A stretch of DNA of 64,000 bases from Ruminococcaceae bacterium R-25 (GTDB lineage: Bacteria > Bacillota > Clostridia > Saccharofermentanales > Saccharofermentanaceae): positions 1-64,000 of the forward strand of contig QGFZ01000001.1 in the NCBI GenBank assembly GCA_003149065.1, read 5' to 3'. Below, one piece after another: positions 19,166 through 28,626 of the stretch. The notes beneath the pieces were generated by a model that was given only the letters and a program-made list of their open reading frames with translations, was not told where the DNA came from and ran no database searches. Position numbers and translations under genes: made by a program. Every line of letters begins with the position of its first letter. Within the stretch, counting starts at the first letter, position 1.

Positions 19166-20508
19166 TTGGAATCTGCGCCGTCCTGCTGACCGTTACTGCC
19201 GTTGTTGCCTTCGCTGCTGTTACTGGATGAGGTGCTGCTGTCGGACTGGCTGCTGTTATTATTATCAACGGTACCGCTGCCGGAATTTTCCTGGCCGTTT
19301 CCACCGTTTTCGCTGCCGTTTCCGGCGTCGGGTTTGACATTGCCGCCTTCGTTGTCCTTATTGTTTCCGCCTTCATTGGAAACATCGTCGTTTCCTTCGC
19401 TGGTGCCTGTGCCGCCTTCGCTTGAACCTCCGTTCTCGCTGCTGTTTTCATTAGTTGCAACAGGAGTAGGTGTAGCTGTCGTCTTTTTAGCGACAGGCCA
19501 ATAGACCTGTGTCTTTTGGGGCACCGTTGTAGGCGTAGGTGCCGGAGTCTCTGTGGGCTCAGGTGTAGGTGTCGCCGTAGGTTCAGGTGTGGGAGTAAGC
19601 GTGGCCGCAGCTTCAGATGATTCTTCAGCTGCGGTGGTCACTTCTGCCATGGTCGTGGGCGGAACATTGCTGACGCCTTTTGAATTGTTTTTCCTCTGGT
19701 CAAAGTAGAAAGCGAAACCGCATACAGATGCGATTCCGAAAAATGCAACAGTGCAGATAGCTGCGCTCCATGAGGACATCTTTACTTTGCTGTAAGATTC
19801 CCTGTGCATGTGAGCAAGGTTCATATTCACGATTGCCGGATCTTCTATAAGCGTTTTCTCGTAAGAAACAAGGATAGGATCTTCTCTGGTTTTGTTTTCG
19901 TGCGGATTTTCGAAAAGCTCGTCGTCGAGATCAGGCTCATATGCCTGGGATTCATACTTTTCTACGGGTTCTTGTCCAACTTCCGGTTCAGCTTCCTGTT
20001 CTGGAGCATATTCAGGTTCTTGCTCTGATTCAGATTCAGGTTCAGCATGATAATCGGTGCCTATATCTGCAAAAGGGTCTTCGTCGTAAACTTCGCTTTG
20101 AGATTCAGGTTCTTCTTCAGATATTATTTCGCGGCTGTGAACTTCTGCTTCTGCAGCGGGCAGTGTATCTTCGGTTTCCGGTACTGTCTCATAGCCGTAG
20201 ATATTGTCTTCTTCGCTGACCATGTCCTTGGCATATCTGTCAATGCGCGTCTCGCTTTGTGTTTCTTTCGGAGTCTCTTTTTGCGATTCATTCCCGTAGT
20301 AGGCTCCGATTGCTTCGGATGTTGCTACTGCGCCGTATTTGAAGACGGAGGATTCTTTTACGTCGTATTCGCCTGCAACGGAATCGTCACCGTATTCGAA
20401 ATCATTAGAACCATTGGAAGTGCTTTTCGCGTTTCCAAAATCAGCACCAAAGGCCGGAAAATCCGGACTGAATTTATTTTTATCTTTGTTGTCTGATATG
20501 GCCCCCAT
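19162..20508 (-). CDS. Single-pass membrane protein with Pro/Thr stalk and Gly/Asn/Ser tail
   Basis: A 448-residue protein without a recognised domain. The N-terminal about 250 residues are acidic and low-complexity (many Glu/Ser/Tyr) and presumably cytoplasmic. One transmembrane helix lies near residues 248-270 (AAICTVAFFGIASVCGFAFY). After it comes a Thr/Pro-rich stalk of repeated TPTPEPT units (about 300-345) and a Gly/Asn/Ser/Glu-rich tail (about 365-448). The layout resembles Firmicute wall-spanning surface proteins with an intracellular acidic region. No sortase motif or peptidoglycan-binding domain is visible. RBS AAAAGGGG precedes the ATG. It is divergent from the FliB-like gene. Confidence 0.85.
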   Translation of the reverse strand: MGAISDNKDKNKFSPDFPAFGADFGNAKSTSNGSNDFEYGDDSVAGEYDVKESSVFKYGAVATSEAIGAYYGNESQKETPKETQSETRIDRYAKDMVSEEDNIYGYETVPETEDTLPAAEAEVHSREIISEEEPESQSEVYDEDPFADIGTDYHAEPESESEQEPEYAPEQEAEPEVGQEPVEKYESQAYEPDLDDELFENPHENKTREDPILVSYEKTLIEDPAIVNMNLAHMHRESYSKVKMSSWSAAICTVAFFGIASVCGFAFYFDQRKNNSKGVSNVPPTTMAEVTTAAEESSEAAATLTPTPEPTATPTPEPTETPAPTPTTVPQKTQVYWPVAKKTTATPTPVATNENSSENGGSSEGGTGTSEGNDDVSNEGGNNKDNEGGNVKPDAGNGSENGGNGQENSGSGTVDNNNSSQSDSSTSSSNSSEGNNGSNGQQDGADSN

Positions 20509-20649
20509 CTTTTACCCCTTTTGCCTTCCGCGCATGGTTTTGTATAATGAACGCGGATAGATTTTTCTATTCTTGAGCATCAATATTACTATTTTTCTGT
20601 TCTTATACATTAGTATAGATATTTGTCTGAAAAAGAAAGTGTTATTATC

Positions 20650-21459
20650 GTGACGATTTATTGGCCGAATTATTACAAAGATTTCAAATGCAAAGCAGGA
20701 AACTGCCTTCATACATGCTGTGCCGGCTGGGTTATCGGTATCGATGAGAAGTCGCTTAAACGGTTTGAAGGTGAGCCTGAAGTAGCAAGCAGGATTTCTG
20801 ACGGATGTTTTGTCCTGAAAGATAACGGCAGATGCCCGTTCTTAAGGGATGACAACCTTTGCGAGATGATCTTGAAGCACGGCGAAGATTTTCTTTGTGA
20901 CATTTGCAAAGAGCACCCCAGGTTTTATAACGCTTTCGATGACCATACCGAAGCGGGAATCGGCCTTGTCTGCGAAGAGGCGTGCAGACTGGTTTTGGAA
21001 GCCGAAGGTCCCTTTGAACTTGTTGCTGACGACGGCTCGAAAATGGAACTTCCGGATTATGTAAAAGTAATATTCGATACCTCAAAGCCACTTACTGAAA
21101 AGCTTTCTGCGATCAGCGGCGGCAGAAGGGCCAATTCGAAGATAAGATCAGAGATCTTCGATGAGATGGAAGTTATGGATCCTAAGTGGACAAAGCTTTT
21201 GAGCAAGGTCATTGAAGCTCCCGTATCGGAGGAAGATGAGAATAAGGCGGTCCTTGAAAATGAGAAGGCGCTGACCAATTTCGCGGCATATCTGCTCTAC
21301 CGTTATAAGGGTGCGGGAAGATTTGCGGCTGAGTCTGTTTATCTTCTGTCTGACCTCATCGTTAAGGGCTGCGGACTCTTGGATGTTGCCAGAGTCTTCT
21401 CGTGCGAAGTCGAATATTCCGACATCAATATAGATCAGGCTCTTGAGACATTCGCATAA
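20650..21459 (+). CDS. FliB-like lysine N-methylase family protein
   Basis: A protein of about 269 residues with the cysteine-rich N-terminus of the FliB family (flagellin lysine-N-methylase). It shows YYKDFKCKAGNCLHTCCAGW, then GRCPFLRDDNLCEM and LCDICKEHPRF. The cysteines could bind a metal cluster. The family transfers methyl groups to lysines of flagellin in enterobacteria, but clostridial members often lie far from flagellar genes, as here, so another substrate is possible. Start is uncertain: GTG at 20650 follows a weak AAAGAAAG purine tract; an alternative TTG at 20623 has no RBS. The downstream cupin gene is separated by a palindromic box. Confidence 0.82.
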   Translation: MTIYWPNYYKDFKCKAGNCLHTCCAGWVIGIDEKSLKRFEGEPEVASRISDGCFVLKDNGRCPFLRDDNLCEMILKHGEDFLCDICKEHPRFYNAFDDHTEAGIGLVCEEACRLVLEAEGPFELVADDGSKMELPDYVKVIFDTSKPLTEKLSAISGGRRANSKIRSEIFDEMEVMDPKWTKLLSKVIEAPVSEEDENKAVLENEKALTNFAAYLLYRYKGAGRFAAESVYLLSDLIVKGCGLLDVARVFSCEVEYSDINIDQALETFA

Positions 21460-21485
21460 GGTCTGAAATTTACGGAAAAACAACT

Positions 21486-21502
21486 GTGTAACAATGTTAC
21501 AC
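21486..21502. promoter_or_regulatory. 17-bp palindromic box, copy 2 (GTGTAACAATGTTACAC)
   Basis: A perfect 17-bp palindrome 30 bases upstream of the cupin ATG, between the FliB-like gene and the cupin gene. It is identical to the copy at 50487. Confidence 0.75.
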
Positions 21503-21531
21503 TCATTAAAATCAAGCATTTGGAGGATATT

Positions 21532-21861
21532 ATGGTTTTCGATTACAACCAGGCAGAATGGACACCTAACCCGGGTTTTAAGGGAGGCGAGGGCACTTTT
21601 TTCAATAAAATGTTCACCGACGGAACCAATAAAATGATGCAAGGAAAGTTAGAACCCGGTTCTTCGATCGGATATCACAAGCACGAAGGAAACTGCGAGA
21701 TGATATTCATCGTAGAAGGCCGGGGAAAGGTGCTTTATGACGACGGTGAAGAAGAAGTTCATGCCGGAATGGTCCATTATTGTCCTGAAGGACACTCACA
21801 TTCGCTCATTAACAACAGTAGCGAAAATCTGATATTCTATGCAGTGGTACCCAAACAGTAA
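21532..21861 (+). CDS. Small single-domain cupin protein
   Basis: A 109-residue cupin. The first cupin motif is GYHKHEGNCEMIFIVEGRG and the second lies near HYCPEGHSHSL. The histidines H44 and H46, a glutamate, and a C-terminal histidine would coordinate a metal. It could be an isomerase, dioxygenase or sugar-binding protein; single cupins of this size are rarely assignable. The ATG at 21532 has GGAGG eight bases upstream. A palindromic box lies just before the RBS, so the gene may belong to the same regulon as the pilus genes. Confidence 0.88.
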   Translation: MVFDYNQAEWTPNPGFKGGEGTFFNKMFTDGTNKMMQGKLEPGSSIGYHKHEGNCEMIFIVEGRGKVLYDDGEEEVHAGMVHYCPEGHSHSLINNSSENLIFYAVVPKQ

Positions 21862-21881
21862 GGAATAAGGGAGGGGTAGAT

Positions 21882-23255
21882 ATGCCGCATTCATCAGGTG
21901 GCGGTTCGCATGGAGGCGGATCGCACGGAGGTTCGCATGGAGGCTCTGGCGGTCCACGCATTTCGACGCATTACTTTGCCGGAGCAAGGCACTATAGAAA
22001 ACATCATGTAAGCACCGGCGAGGACGAGTATATCTATGCTTCGTCGATGCCGAGAAGAACAGGGCTCAGCAGCATAAGCTTTATTATTGTTTTCGCAGTC
22101 TTTTTCTTAGGCTTCGGCTTTGCGGGAATCATTTCTGACAGGCCTAATAAGCTTAAGATAGATTACTGGGACACCGCAGCCATTCACGACGACTTAGATT
22201 TTATAAAACACAAGGCTTCATTGCTCGCGACAATGGAGGAATTCCAGGAGATTACAGGAATCTGCCCTGTGATCTATACAACCTTTGATGAGGCCTGGCA
22301 GGATAGTTATGCGGACCTGGAATCTTATGCCTACGATGTTTATGTCACTAATTTCAAAGACGAATCGCACTTTGTTATCGTTTACAGCATAAAAGAAGAT
22401 GACCAGGTACTTCTGAAAAACGAGAAAACAGGCGTTCCGGATTATGCATGGGAAGCGATCCAGGGTAATGACACCGATAACATCCTCACTGAAACAACTT
22501 TCAAACACTTTGCCGACAAGGTTCAGAAAGAACTTGAGGATGGTGAAAATCCCGGCAGGGCTTTCGATGACGCTTTCCAGTATCTGAACAACAGGTTTAA
22601 AAACCAGTTAAAACCCGGTTCGTTCACAAGGATAGTAAGCATCCTGATGTCCTGCACGCCGCTCTTTATAGTTGCCGGATTCTTTGCATTATTCCTTATC
22701 CTCAGCATCAAAAATTATAAGAAAGATAAGGATGTCGTTTACGAAGAGGTGCCTTTGGAAATTGATCCTAATGACCCTGCGCTGGCATCCGGTACGTCAG
22801 TTACGGGAAACTATCATTCCAAAGAATTTCATTACGACGCATCACAAGGCGGCCCTGTTTCCAAAGCGGCAAAGGTTATTACTTACGCTGTAACGATTCC
22901 GTTTATTGCAGTTGGTTTTGGCATGATTGCGGCAGGCATCGGAATAATGCGTTCGGCAGACGCTGCTGGCGGCGGCTTTGTTCTCATATTCGGAGTGATC
23001 TGGACTATTATCAGCTTTTTCACGCTGGTCAAAATGACGGCAGCTTTCATGAAGGCGAAAAAGCAGACGGGAGATTCTGCTCCTCTTACAGCTGAATATC
23101 CTGACATGAATACTGTTAATAATGCTAAACAGAGTACGGCCACATCAGCTCCGGACCAGGCAGAATTTGATCCCAGGTTCTTCAATAATCCCAAGAGCAA
23201 CATCGAAGATGACGATGAAGACTACAAGCGAATGAAACGAAAAGGTTTTGAGTGA
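21882..23255 (+). CDS. Membrane protein with Gly/His/Ser-rich N-terminus and TPM-like external domain
   Basis: A 457-residue protein. The first 25 residues are a run of Gly/Ser/His (SHGG repeats), possibly metal-binding or sticky. TM1 (about 65-85) is followed by an external alpha/beta domain (about 95-235) that resembles the TPM fold: EFQEITGICPVIYT, then DVYVTNFKDESHFVIVYS. TM2 (about 250-272) leads to a linker, then TM3 and TM4 (about 335-385). The C-terminal tail is cytoplasmic, acidic and lysine-rich. TPM-domain proteins act in membrane protein repair or phosphatase-like roles in other systems. The assignment is by fold pattern only. Strong RBS GGGAGGGG. Confidence 0.8.
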   Translation: MPHSSGGGSHGGGSHGGSHGGSGGPRISTHYFAGARHYRKHHVSTGEDEYIYASSMPRRTGLSSISFIIVFAVFFLGFGFAGIISDRPNKLKIDYWDTAAIHDDLDFIKHKASLLATMEEFQEITGICPVIYTTFDEAWQDSYADLESYAYDVYVTNFKDESHFVIVYSIKEDDQVLLKNEKTGVPDYAWEAIQGNDTDNILTETTFKHFADKVQKELEDGENPGRAFDDAFQYLNNRFKNQLKPGSFTRIVSILMSCTPLFIVAGFFALFLILSIKNYKKDKDVVYEEVPLEIDPNDPALASGTSVTGNYHSKEFHYDASQGGPVSKAAKVITYAVTIPFIAVGFGMIAAGIGIMRSADAAGGGFVLIFGVIWTIISFFTLVKMTAAFMKAKKQTGDSAPLTAEYPDMNTVNNAKQSTATSAPDQAEFDPRFFNNPKSNIEDDDEDYKRMKRKGFE

Positions 23256-23263
23256 TATTCATC

Positions 23264-23297
23264 AATAACGGGCTGGCATTTCAGTCCGTTATTTTTT
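23264..23297 (+). terminator. Intrinsic terminator after the TPM-like gene
   Basis: The stem AATAACGGGCTG / CAGTCCGTTATT (one wobble) is followed by TTTTTT. Its right arm overlaps the stop of the opposite-strand pseudogene. Confidence 0.9.
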
Positions 23298-23839
23298 GCA
23301 GATGAGTTTTGTGATTTTTCCTGATACAAAAGAGCACACGAACACGAACGGCGTGAGGAGAACCATCGTCCATATGAAGATCAGTATGGTTATCTTTGGC
23401 CAGGTGATGAGGAACGACAATTCGCTTGTGTTCTTGAAAAACATACCGCTTAAGAGCCAGTAGAAAATCGAGTTGTTTCCGATGAAGGGATCACGTATCT
23501 GCTCTTGAATTTTATGTTGTCCATAAGGAGCAATATACAGCATACGAAGATGGGCCCGAAGACCACGTCCGCCATGCAGCAGTGATAGAAAACAGAGTCG
23601 CCGAAAAATGTGTTGACGATAAATCTCAGATAGACCATGTTTCCGAGGATGAGGAGCGACAAAACGATAACCAAAATGCTTGGGAATTTATCTGCAAATC
23701 CGCGCACTTTTTTGTATGTATCGTATTTTCCGAAAACAGCGGCAACAGTATAAGGCAGCGCGATGCCCTTGAGGATGGTGGCCTTTTCGGAGGTGATATC
23801 CGTACCTGCGGGTGTCTTTGTCTTGCCATTATCAGTTAT
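23289..23839 (-). pseudogene. Frameshifted polytopic membrane protein
   Basis: Two overlapping minus-strand frames together encode one membrane protein. The first runs from about 23839 (no good start; an ATA codon sits where a Met would be expected), through ALPYTVAAVFGKYDTYKK, to LLLMDNIKFK near 23510. The second continues from IQEQIRDPFIGNN to the stop at 23289. A one-base change in the region around GACAACATAAAATTC would join them. Predicted helices alternate with short loops on both sides. The family is not recognised. It lies directly after the nuclease lipoprotein gene. A sequencing error or a genuine decay event are both possible. Confidence 0.65.
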
Positions 23840-24479
23840 TCTCGTAGGTCCTGAAAGTGTCGGCGTATCTCAGATTCGGTTTGATATAAACAGGCTTGGC
23901 GTGGCCTGTCGCGAGCATGATCTCGTTGACCATTATGTATGTGCTTCCGGTATCGATCCAGACATAAGCCAGTGTCCTCTCATACTGGTCGTAACGGCCT
24001 TCATCGTATTCAAGATAGACGGTCTTAACATCAGCTAAGAGCTCTTTCAAAAACTTGGAAGCATCTCTGCCTTCTTCGGTATTCTTGCTCTCGTCTTCCA
24101 GAACTGATTCGGGAGCATTGATTCCGGTAAGACGGACCCTCAGCCTGTTGCCGTCAGGGTCGTGGACGATTATCGTGTCGCCGTCAACCACGCGTTCCAA
24201 TTCGCAGGGCACTAAAACAGAAGGGTCGATCTGGAGCGTGACGCCGAAGGGAAGATCTGTGCCGCCGATATCGTTCTCGGAATAGGCGGAAGCTTCAGTA
24301 TCGGTCGTTTCCTTGTAGACCGTCTGCTGGGGTCTTGGCTCAAAGCAGCCCGTAAGAAGGACGGATACCAGCGCCAAACATAGTGCCACGGCAGGAATCG
24401 AGCGCAAAAAGCGCCTGGAAATCCCTGTTTTCGAGAGGCATGATACCGGGTTAACATCTGACTTTATTACATTTTTCAT
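23832..24479 (-). CDS. Thermonuclease (SNase-like) lipoprotein
   Basis: A 215-residue extracytoplasmic nuclease. A lipoprotein signal (hydrophobic core, then LLTGC with C45) is preceded by an unusually long basic n-region, so the start may lie downstream of the listed ATG, which lacks a clear SD. The SNase domain (about 90-210) shows ERVVDGDTIIV, VRLTGINAPES with the active-site Arg and Glu, and YERTLAYVW with the second Arg. These correspond to R35, E43 and R87 of staphylococcal nuclease. It likely degrades extracellular DNA or RNA from the outer membrane face. The downstream neighbour is a broken membrane gene. Confidence 0.9.
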   Translation of the reverse strand: MKNVIKSDVNPVSCLSKTGISRRFLRSIPAVALCLALVSVLLTGCFEPRPQQTVYKETTDTEASAYSENDIGGTDLPFGVTLQIDPSVLVPCELERVVDGDTIIVHDPDGNRLRVRLTGINAPESVLEDESKNTEEGRDASKFLKELLADVKTVYLEYDEGRYDQYERTLAYVWIDTGSTYIMVNEIMLATGHAKPVYIKPNLRYADTFRTYENN

Positions 24480-24581
24480 TAAAGTATTTTAATCCATAAT
24501 TTTTGCTCTGCAAATACGGACAATCTATGTTAGAATTCTGTCTAGTAATTTTTCATATATTAATTAAGGGGGCGTAAGAAT

Positions 24582-27500
24582 ATGCCAAAGAGAGAAGATA
24601 TCAACAAGATCCTCATCATCGGTTCAGGTCCTATCATCATCGGCCAGGCTTGCGAGTTCGACTATTCCGGAACCCAGGCTTGTAAGGCTTTGAGAAAGCT
24701 CGGTTACGAGATCGTTCTCGTAAATTCCAATCCTGCAACCATCATGACTGACCCTGATGTAGCTGACAGAACCTACATCGAACCGCTCAACGTTAAGAGA
24801 CTTGAGCAGATCATTGCAAAAGAGCGTCCTGATGCACTTCTCCCTAACTTAGGCGGACAGTCAGGCCTCAACCTCTGTTCAGAGCTTGCCAAAGCAGGTA
24901 TTCTCGAAAAGTACAGCGTACAGGTAATCGGCGTACAGGTCGATGCCATCGAGAGAGGTGAGGACAGAATCGAGTTCAAGGAGACAATGACTTCCTTGGG
25001 AATCGAGATGCCCAGATCCCACGAAGCATATTCTGTAGAAGAAGCAGTCAAGATCGCAGATGATCTCGGCTACCCTGTCGTTATCAGGCCTGCTTACACA
25101 ATGGGCGGCGCAGGCGGCGGCCTTGTTTACAACATCGACGAGCTTAAGACAGTAGTCGAGAGAGGTCTTGCAGCTTCCATGATCCACCAGGTACTCGTTG
25201 AAGAGTCCATCAGCGGTTGGGAAGAGCTCGAGCTCGAAGTTGTAAGAGACGCTAAGGACAACGTAATCACAGTCTGCTTCATCGAAAACATCGACCCTAT
25301 CGGCGTTCACACAGGTGACTCTTTCTGCTCCGCGCCGATGCTTACTATCTCTCAGGATGTTCAGGATATTCTCCAGGATTATTCATACAGGATCGTTAAG
25401 GCTATCGAAGTTATCGGCGGCTGCAACTGCCAGTTCGCTCACGACCCCAAGACAGGAAGGATCGTTGTTATCGAGATCAACCCGAGAACATCCAGATCTT
25501 CAGCTCTTGCTTCAAAGGCAACCGGTTTCCCGATTGCATTAGTTTCCGCAATGCTCGCTTGCGGTCTCACACTTGATGAGATCCCTTGCGGCAAGTACGG
25601 CACACTCGACAAGTACTATCCGGACGGCGACTATGTCGTAATCAAGTTCGCAAGATGGGCTTTCGAGAAGTTCCACGGCGCACAGGACAAGCTCGGCACA
25701 CAGATGAGAGCCGTAGGCGAAGTCATGAGCATCGGTAAGACATATAAGGAAGCTTTCCAGAAGGCTATCAGATCCCTGGAAAAGGACAGATACGGCCTTG
25801 GTTTTGCAAAGGATTTCAACAAGCTCTCCAAGGAAGAGCTTATGCTCAAGCTCACACAGCCTTCTTCAGAGCGCCAGTTCATCATGTATGAGGCTTTGAG
25901 AAAGGGTGCAACAGTTGAGGAACTCTATGAGCTCACAAAGATCAAGCACTGGTTCATCGAACAGATGAAAGAGCTTGTTGAGGAAGAGGAATCTCTCCTC
26001 AAGGGCGCAGGCAGGATTCCTGATGAGCCCGTTCTCCGCCAGGCTAAGCTCGACGGCTTCTCTGATAAGTATCTTTCTCAGCTCCTCAGCGTTTCCGAAG
26101 ACCTTATCCGCCGTGCACGTTATGAATACGGCATCAAGGAAGCCTGGGAAGGCGTTCACGTATCAGGCACACAGGATGCAGCTTATTACTATTCCACATA
26201 TCACCTCGCTGAGGACAAGTCACCTTCTTCCAACAACAAGAAGATCATGATCCTTGGCGGCGGTCCTAACAGAATCGGTCAGGGTATCGAGTTCGACTAC
26301 TGCTGCGTACACGCTGCATTGGCACTTAAGAAGCTCGGCTTCGAGTCCATCATCGTTAACTGCAACCCTGAGACGGTTTCAACAGACTACGATACTTCCG
26401 ACAAGCTCTATTTCGAGCCTCTTACATTGGAAGACGTTCTCGCTATTCACGAGAAGGAAAAGCCGATCGGTGTTATTGCCCAGTTCGGCGGCCAGACACC
26501 TCTGAACCTTGCAGCTTCACTCAAGGCTAACGGCGTAAACATCCTGGGTACAACACCTGAGACGATCGACCTCGCTGAGGACAGGGATCACTTCCGTGCC
26601 ATGATGAACCGCCTTGGCATCCCGATGCCTGAAGCAGGCATGGCTGTAAATGCTGATGAGGCTATCTCAATCGCAAACAAGATCGGCTATCCTGTTATGG
26701 TTCGTCCTTCTTATGTTCTCGGCGGAAGAGGAATGGAGATCGTCCACGACGACGAGATGATGAGAGTCTATATGAATGCAGCTGTAGGTGTTACACCTGA
26801 CAGACCGATCCTCATCGACCGTTTCCTCCACCACGCAACAGAGTGCGAGGCAGATGCTATTTCCGACGGCACAAACTGCTACGTTCCTGCAGTAATGGAG
26901 CACATCGAGCTTGCCGGTATCCACTCCGGTGACTCCGCATGCATCCTTCCTTCAAAGAACCTCTCACCTGAACTCGTTGAAACAATTAAGGAATATACAA
27001 GAAAGATCGCTGTTGAAATGCACGTTGTAGGTCTTATGAACATGCAGTATGCGATTGAAGACGGAGTCGTTTTCGTGCTCGAGGCTAACCCCCGTGCATC
27101 CAGAACCGTACCGCTCGTATCCAAGGTCACAGGCACCAACATGGTCAAGATCGCTACTGACATCATGACAAGCAGCATCACAGGCAGACCTTCACCGGTA
27201 CCGGAACTCCACGACAAGGTAATCCCTCACTACGGAGTTAAGGAAGCGGTTTTCCCGTTCAACATGTTCCAGGAAGTTGACCCTGTACTCGGACCTGAAA
27301 TGAGATCCACAGGTGAGGTTTTGGGTCTTGCTACACACTTCGGCGAAGCAAGCTTCAAGGCTCAGGAAGCAACAAAGACAGAGCTTCCGCTCGAAGGCAG
27401 CGTTCTCCTTTCTGTTTCCGATCTCGACAAGGTAGACCTCATCGAAGTAGCTCAGATGTTCTCTGATCTCGGCTTCAAGATCTATGCTACAGGCGGCACA

Positions 27501-27797
27501 TATGACATGATCGTCGGCAACGGAATCAAGGCTGAGAAGGTCAAGAAGCTCTATGAGGGAAGACCTAACATCGGTGACATGATCCTCAACAGAGACATCG
27601 ACCTCGTAATCAACACACCTGCCGGCAAGACTTCATCTCACGATGACTCTTACATCCGTAAGGATGCTATCCGCCAGCATGTTCCTTACATCACAACAAT
27701 GGCTGCTGCCAAGGCTTGCGCTGAAGGCATCAAGGCTGCCAAGGAGCGTGACTTTGAGGTCAAGGCTCTCCAGGATTACCACGCTGAGATCAAGTAA
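24582..27797 (+). CDS. carB: Carbamoyl-phosphate synthase large subunit
   Basis: This 1071-residue subunit makes carbamoyl phosphate for pyrimidine and arginine synthesis from bicarbonate, ammonia (from the CarA glutaminase) and two ATP. Two homologous ATP-grasp halves are visible: residues about 1-400 start ILIIGSGPIIIGQACEFDYS, and about 550-935 start IMILGGGPNRIGQGIEFDY. An allosteric MGS-like domain follows (about 940-1071) with KIYATGGTYDMI. The length is normal for the family. RBS is AAGGGGGC. carA is not adjacent, so the small subunit must be encoded elsewhere. It is a single-gene unit with its own terminator. Confidence 0.98.
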   Translation: MPKREDINKILIIGSGPIIIGQACEFDYSGTQACKALRKLGYEIVLVNSNPATIMTDPDVADRTYIEPLNVKRLEQIIAKERPDALLPNLGGQSGLNLCSELAKAGILEKYSVQVIGVQVDAIERGEDRIEFKETMTSLGIEMPRSHEAYSVEEAVKIADDLGYPVVIRPAYTMGGAGGGLVYNIDELKTVVERGLAASMIHQVLVEESISGWEELELEVVRDAKDNVITVCFIENIDPIGVHTGDSFCSAPMLTISQDVQDILQDYSYRIVKAIEVIGGCNCQFAHDPKTGRIVVIEINPRTSRSSALASKATGFPIALVSAMLACGLTLDEIPCGKYGTLDKYYPDGDYVVIKFARWAFEKFHGAQDKLGTQMRAVGEVMSIGKTYKEAFQKAIRSLEKDRYGLGFAKDFNKLSKEELMLKLTQPSSERQFIMYEALRKGATVEELYELTKIKHWFIEQMKELVEEEESLLKGAGRIPDEPVLRQAKLDGFSDKYLSQLLSVSEDLIRRARYEYGIKEAWEGVHVSGTQDAAYYYSTYHLAEDKSPSSNNKKIMILGGGPNRIGQGIEFDYCCVHAALALKKLGFESIIVNCNPETVSTDYDTSDKLYFEPLTLEDVLAIHEKEKPIGVIAQFGGQTPLNLAASLKANGVNILGTTPETIDLAEDRDHFRAMMNRLGIPMPEAGMAVNADEAISIANKIGYPVMVRPSYVLGGRGMEIVHDDEMMRVYMNAAVGVTPDRPILIDRFLHHATECEADAISDGTNCYVPAVMEHIELAGIHSGDSACILPSKNLSPELVETIKEYTRKIAVEMHVVGLMNMQYAIEDGVVFVLEANPRASRTVPLVSKVTGTNMVKIATDIMTSSITGRPSPVPELHDKVIPHYGVKEAVFPFNMFQEVDPVLGPEMRSTGEVLGLATHFGEASFKAQEATKTELPLEGSVLLSVSDLDKVDLIEVAQMFSDLGFKIYATGGTYDMIVGNGIKAEKVKKLYEGRPNIGDMILNRDIDLVINTPAGKTSSHDDSYIRKDAIRQHVPYITTMAAAKACAEGIKAAKERDFEVKALQDYHAEIK

Positions 27798-27822
27798 TAG
27801 TTTAATAAGTATTTGTTTAATG

Positions 27823-27852
27823 CGGCCGGACCTTATGCCCGGCCGTTTTTTA
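27823..27852 (+). terminator. Intrinsic terminator after carB
   Basis: The stem GCGGCCGG / CCGGCCG(T) with loop ACCTTATG is followed by TTTTTTA. Confidence 0.9.
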
Positions 27853-28072
27853 TGTGGCTCTGGACGCCGGTTTGCCCGTATGTCTGGTGCGGCATTTAAT
27901 ATGGCTGCTGCCATACTGTTTGCCGTATTTTAGGCTGTTTTCGGTGAAAATCACGGCATTCAATACGGCTATAACCACATCAATTGCTGTATTTGCAGTG
28001 CTGACTCAAAAATCAAGCAAAAGTCAGACACTGCATGGATATCCGCCTGGATTCTAAGTCTGACATGTAATT

Positions 28073-28312
28073 GAGCGGCAAAACGAACGGCTATAGCCGC
28101 CCAAATAGCCGCCCAAATGGCCCCAAAACGCAAAATAAGCGGTAAAACGAACGGCTATAGCCGCCCAAATAGCCGTCCAAATGGCCCTAAAACGCAAAAT
28201 GAGCGGTAAAATGAACGGCTACTGCCGTCCAAACTACCGTCCAAATGGCCCCGAAACACAAAACGAGCGGCTAAATGAACGGCTATAGCCGCCCATTCCG
28301 CCGTCCATCCTG
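28073..28312. repeat. 64-bp tandem repeat array, about 3.7 copies
   Basis: Units start at 28073, 28137, 28201 and 28265 (last one partial). Each begins RAGCGG(C/T)AAAA(C/T)GAACGG and most contain the palindrome GGCTATAGCC followed by GCCCAAATAGCC. Period is 64 bp and the copies differ by a few substitutions. No open frame spans the array. The rest of the 27853-28626 gap is A/T-rich with no recognised gene; the bases around 27990-28070 hold a GTCAGAC/GTCTGAC inverted pair. Confidence 0.9.
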
Positions 28313-28626
28313 CACCAACCACAAAACCTCATTTTGCCACAGTTTTCACTAGATAAATCTTGCTATTGCTGACCGCAAGAAATGTATAGCAATTTTTGTA
28401 GAAATCGGGCTTTTCGCCACTGCTTGAAAACCAAAACTCATTGAAAACAAAGAATACTTACTCTAAAAAGTTAGCAAAATAAGATTAATGGCCGAATCGC
28501 AAAAAGTGTTGAATTTGTTGATTACGCATAACTTTTTTTGAATAATATTTGCATTTTGGTAAATGCCTTTTATCTTTTAATCATTTAGTATGTTTCTTGT
28601 ACTATTATGCGAATCGGGAGGTTCAT

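Noticed and set aside
28073-28312. CRISPR array
   Set aside because: The 64-bp units are contiguous and nearly identical along their entire length, so there are no unique spacers. No cas genes were seen.
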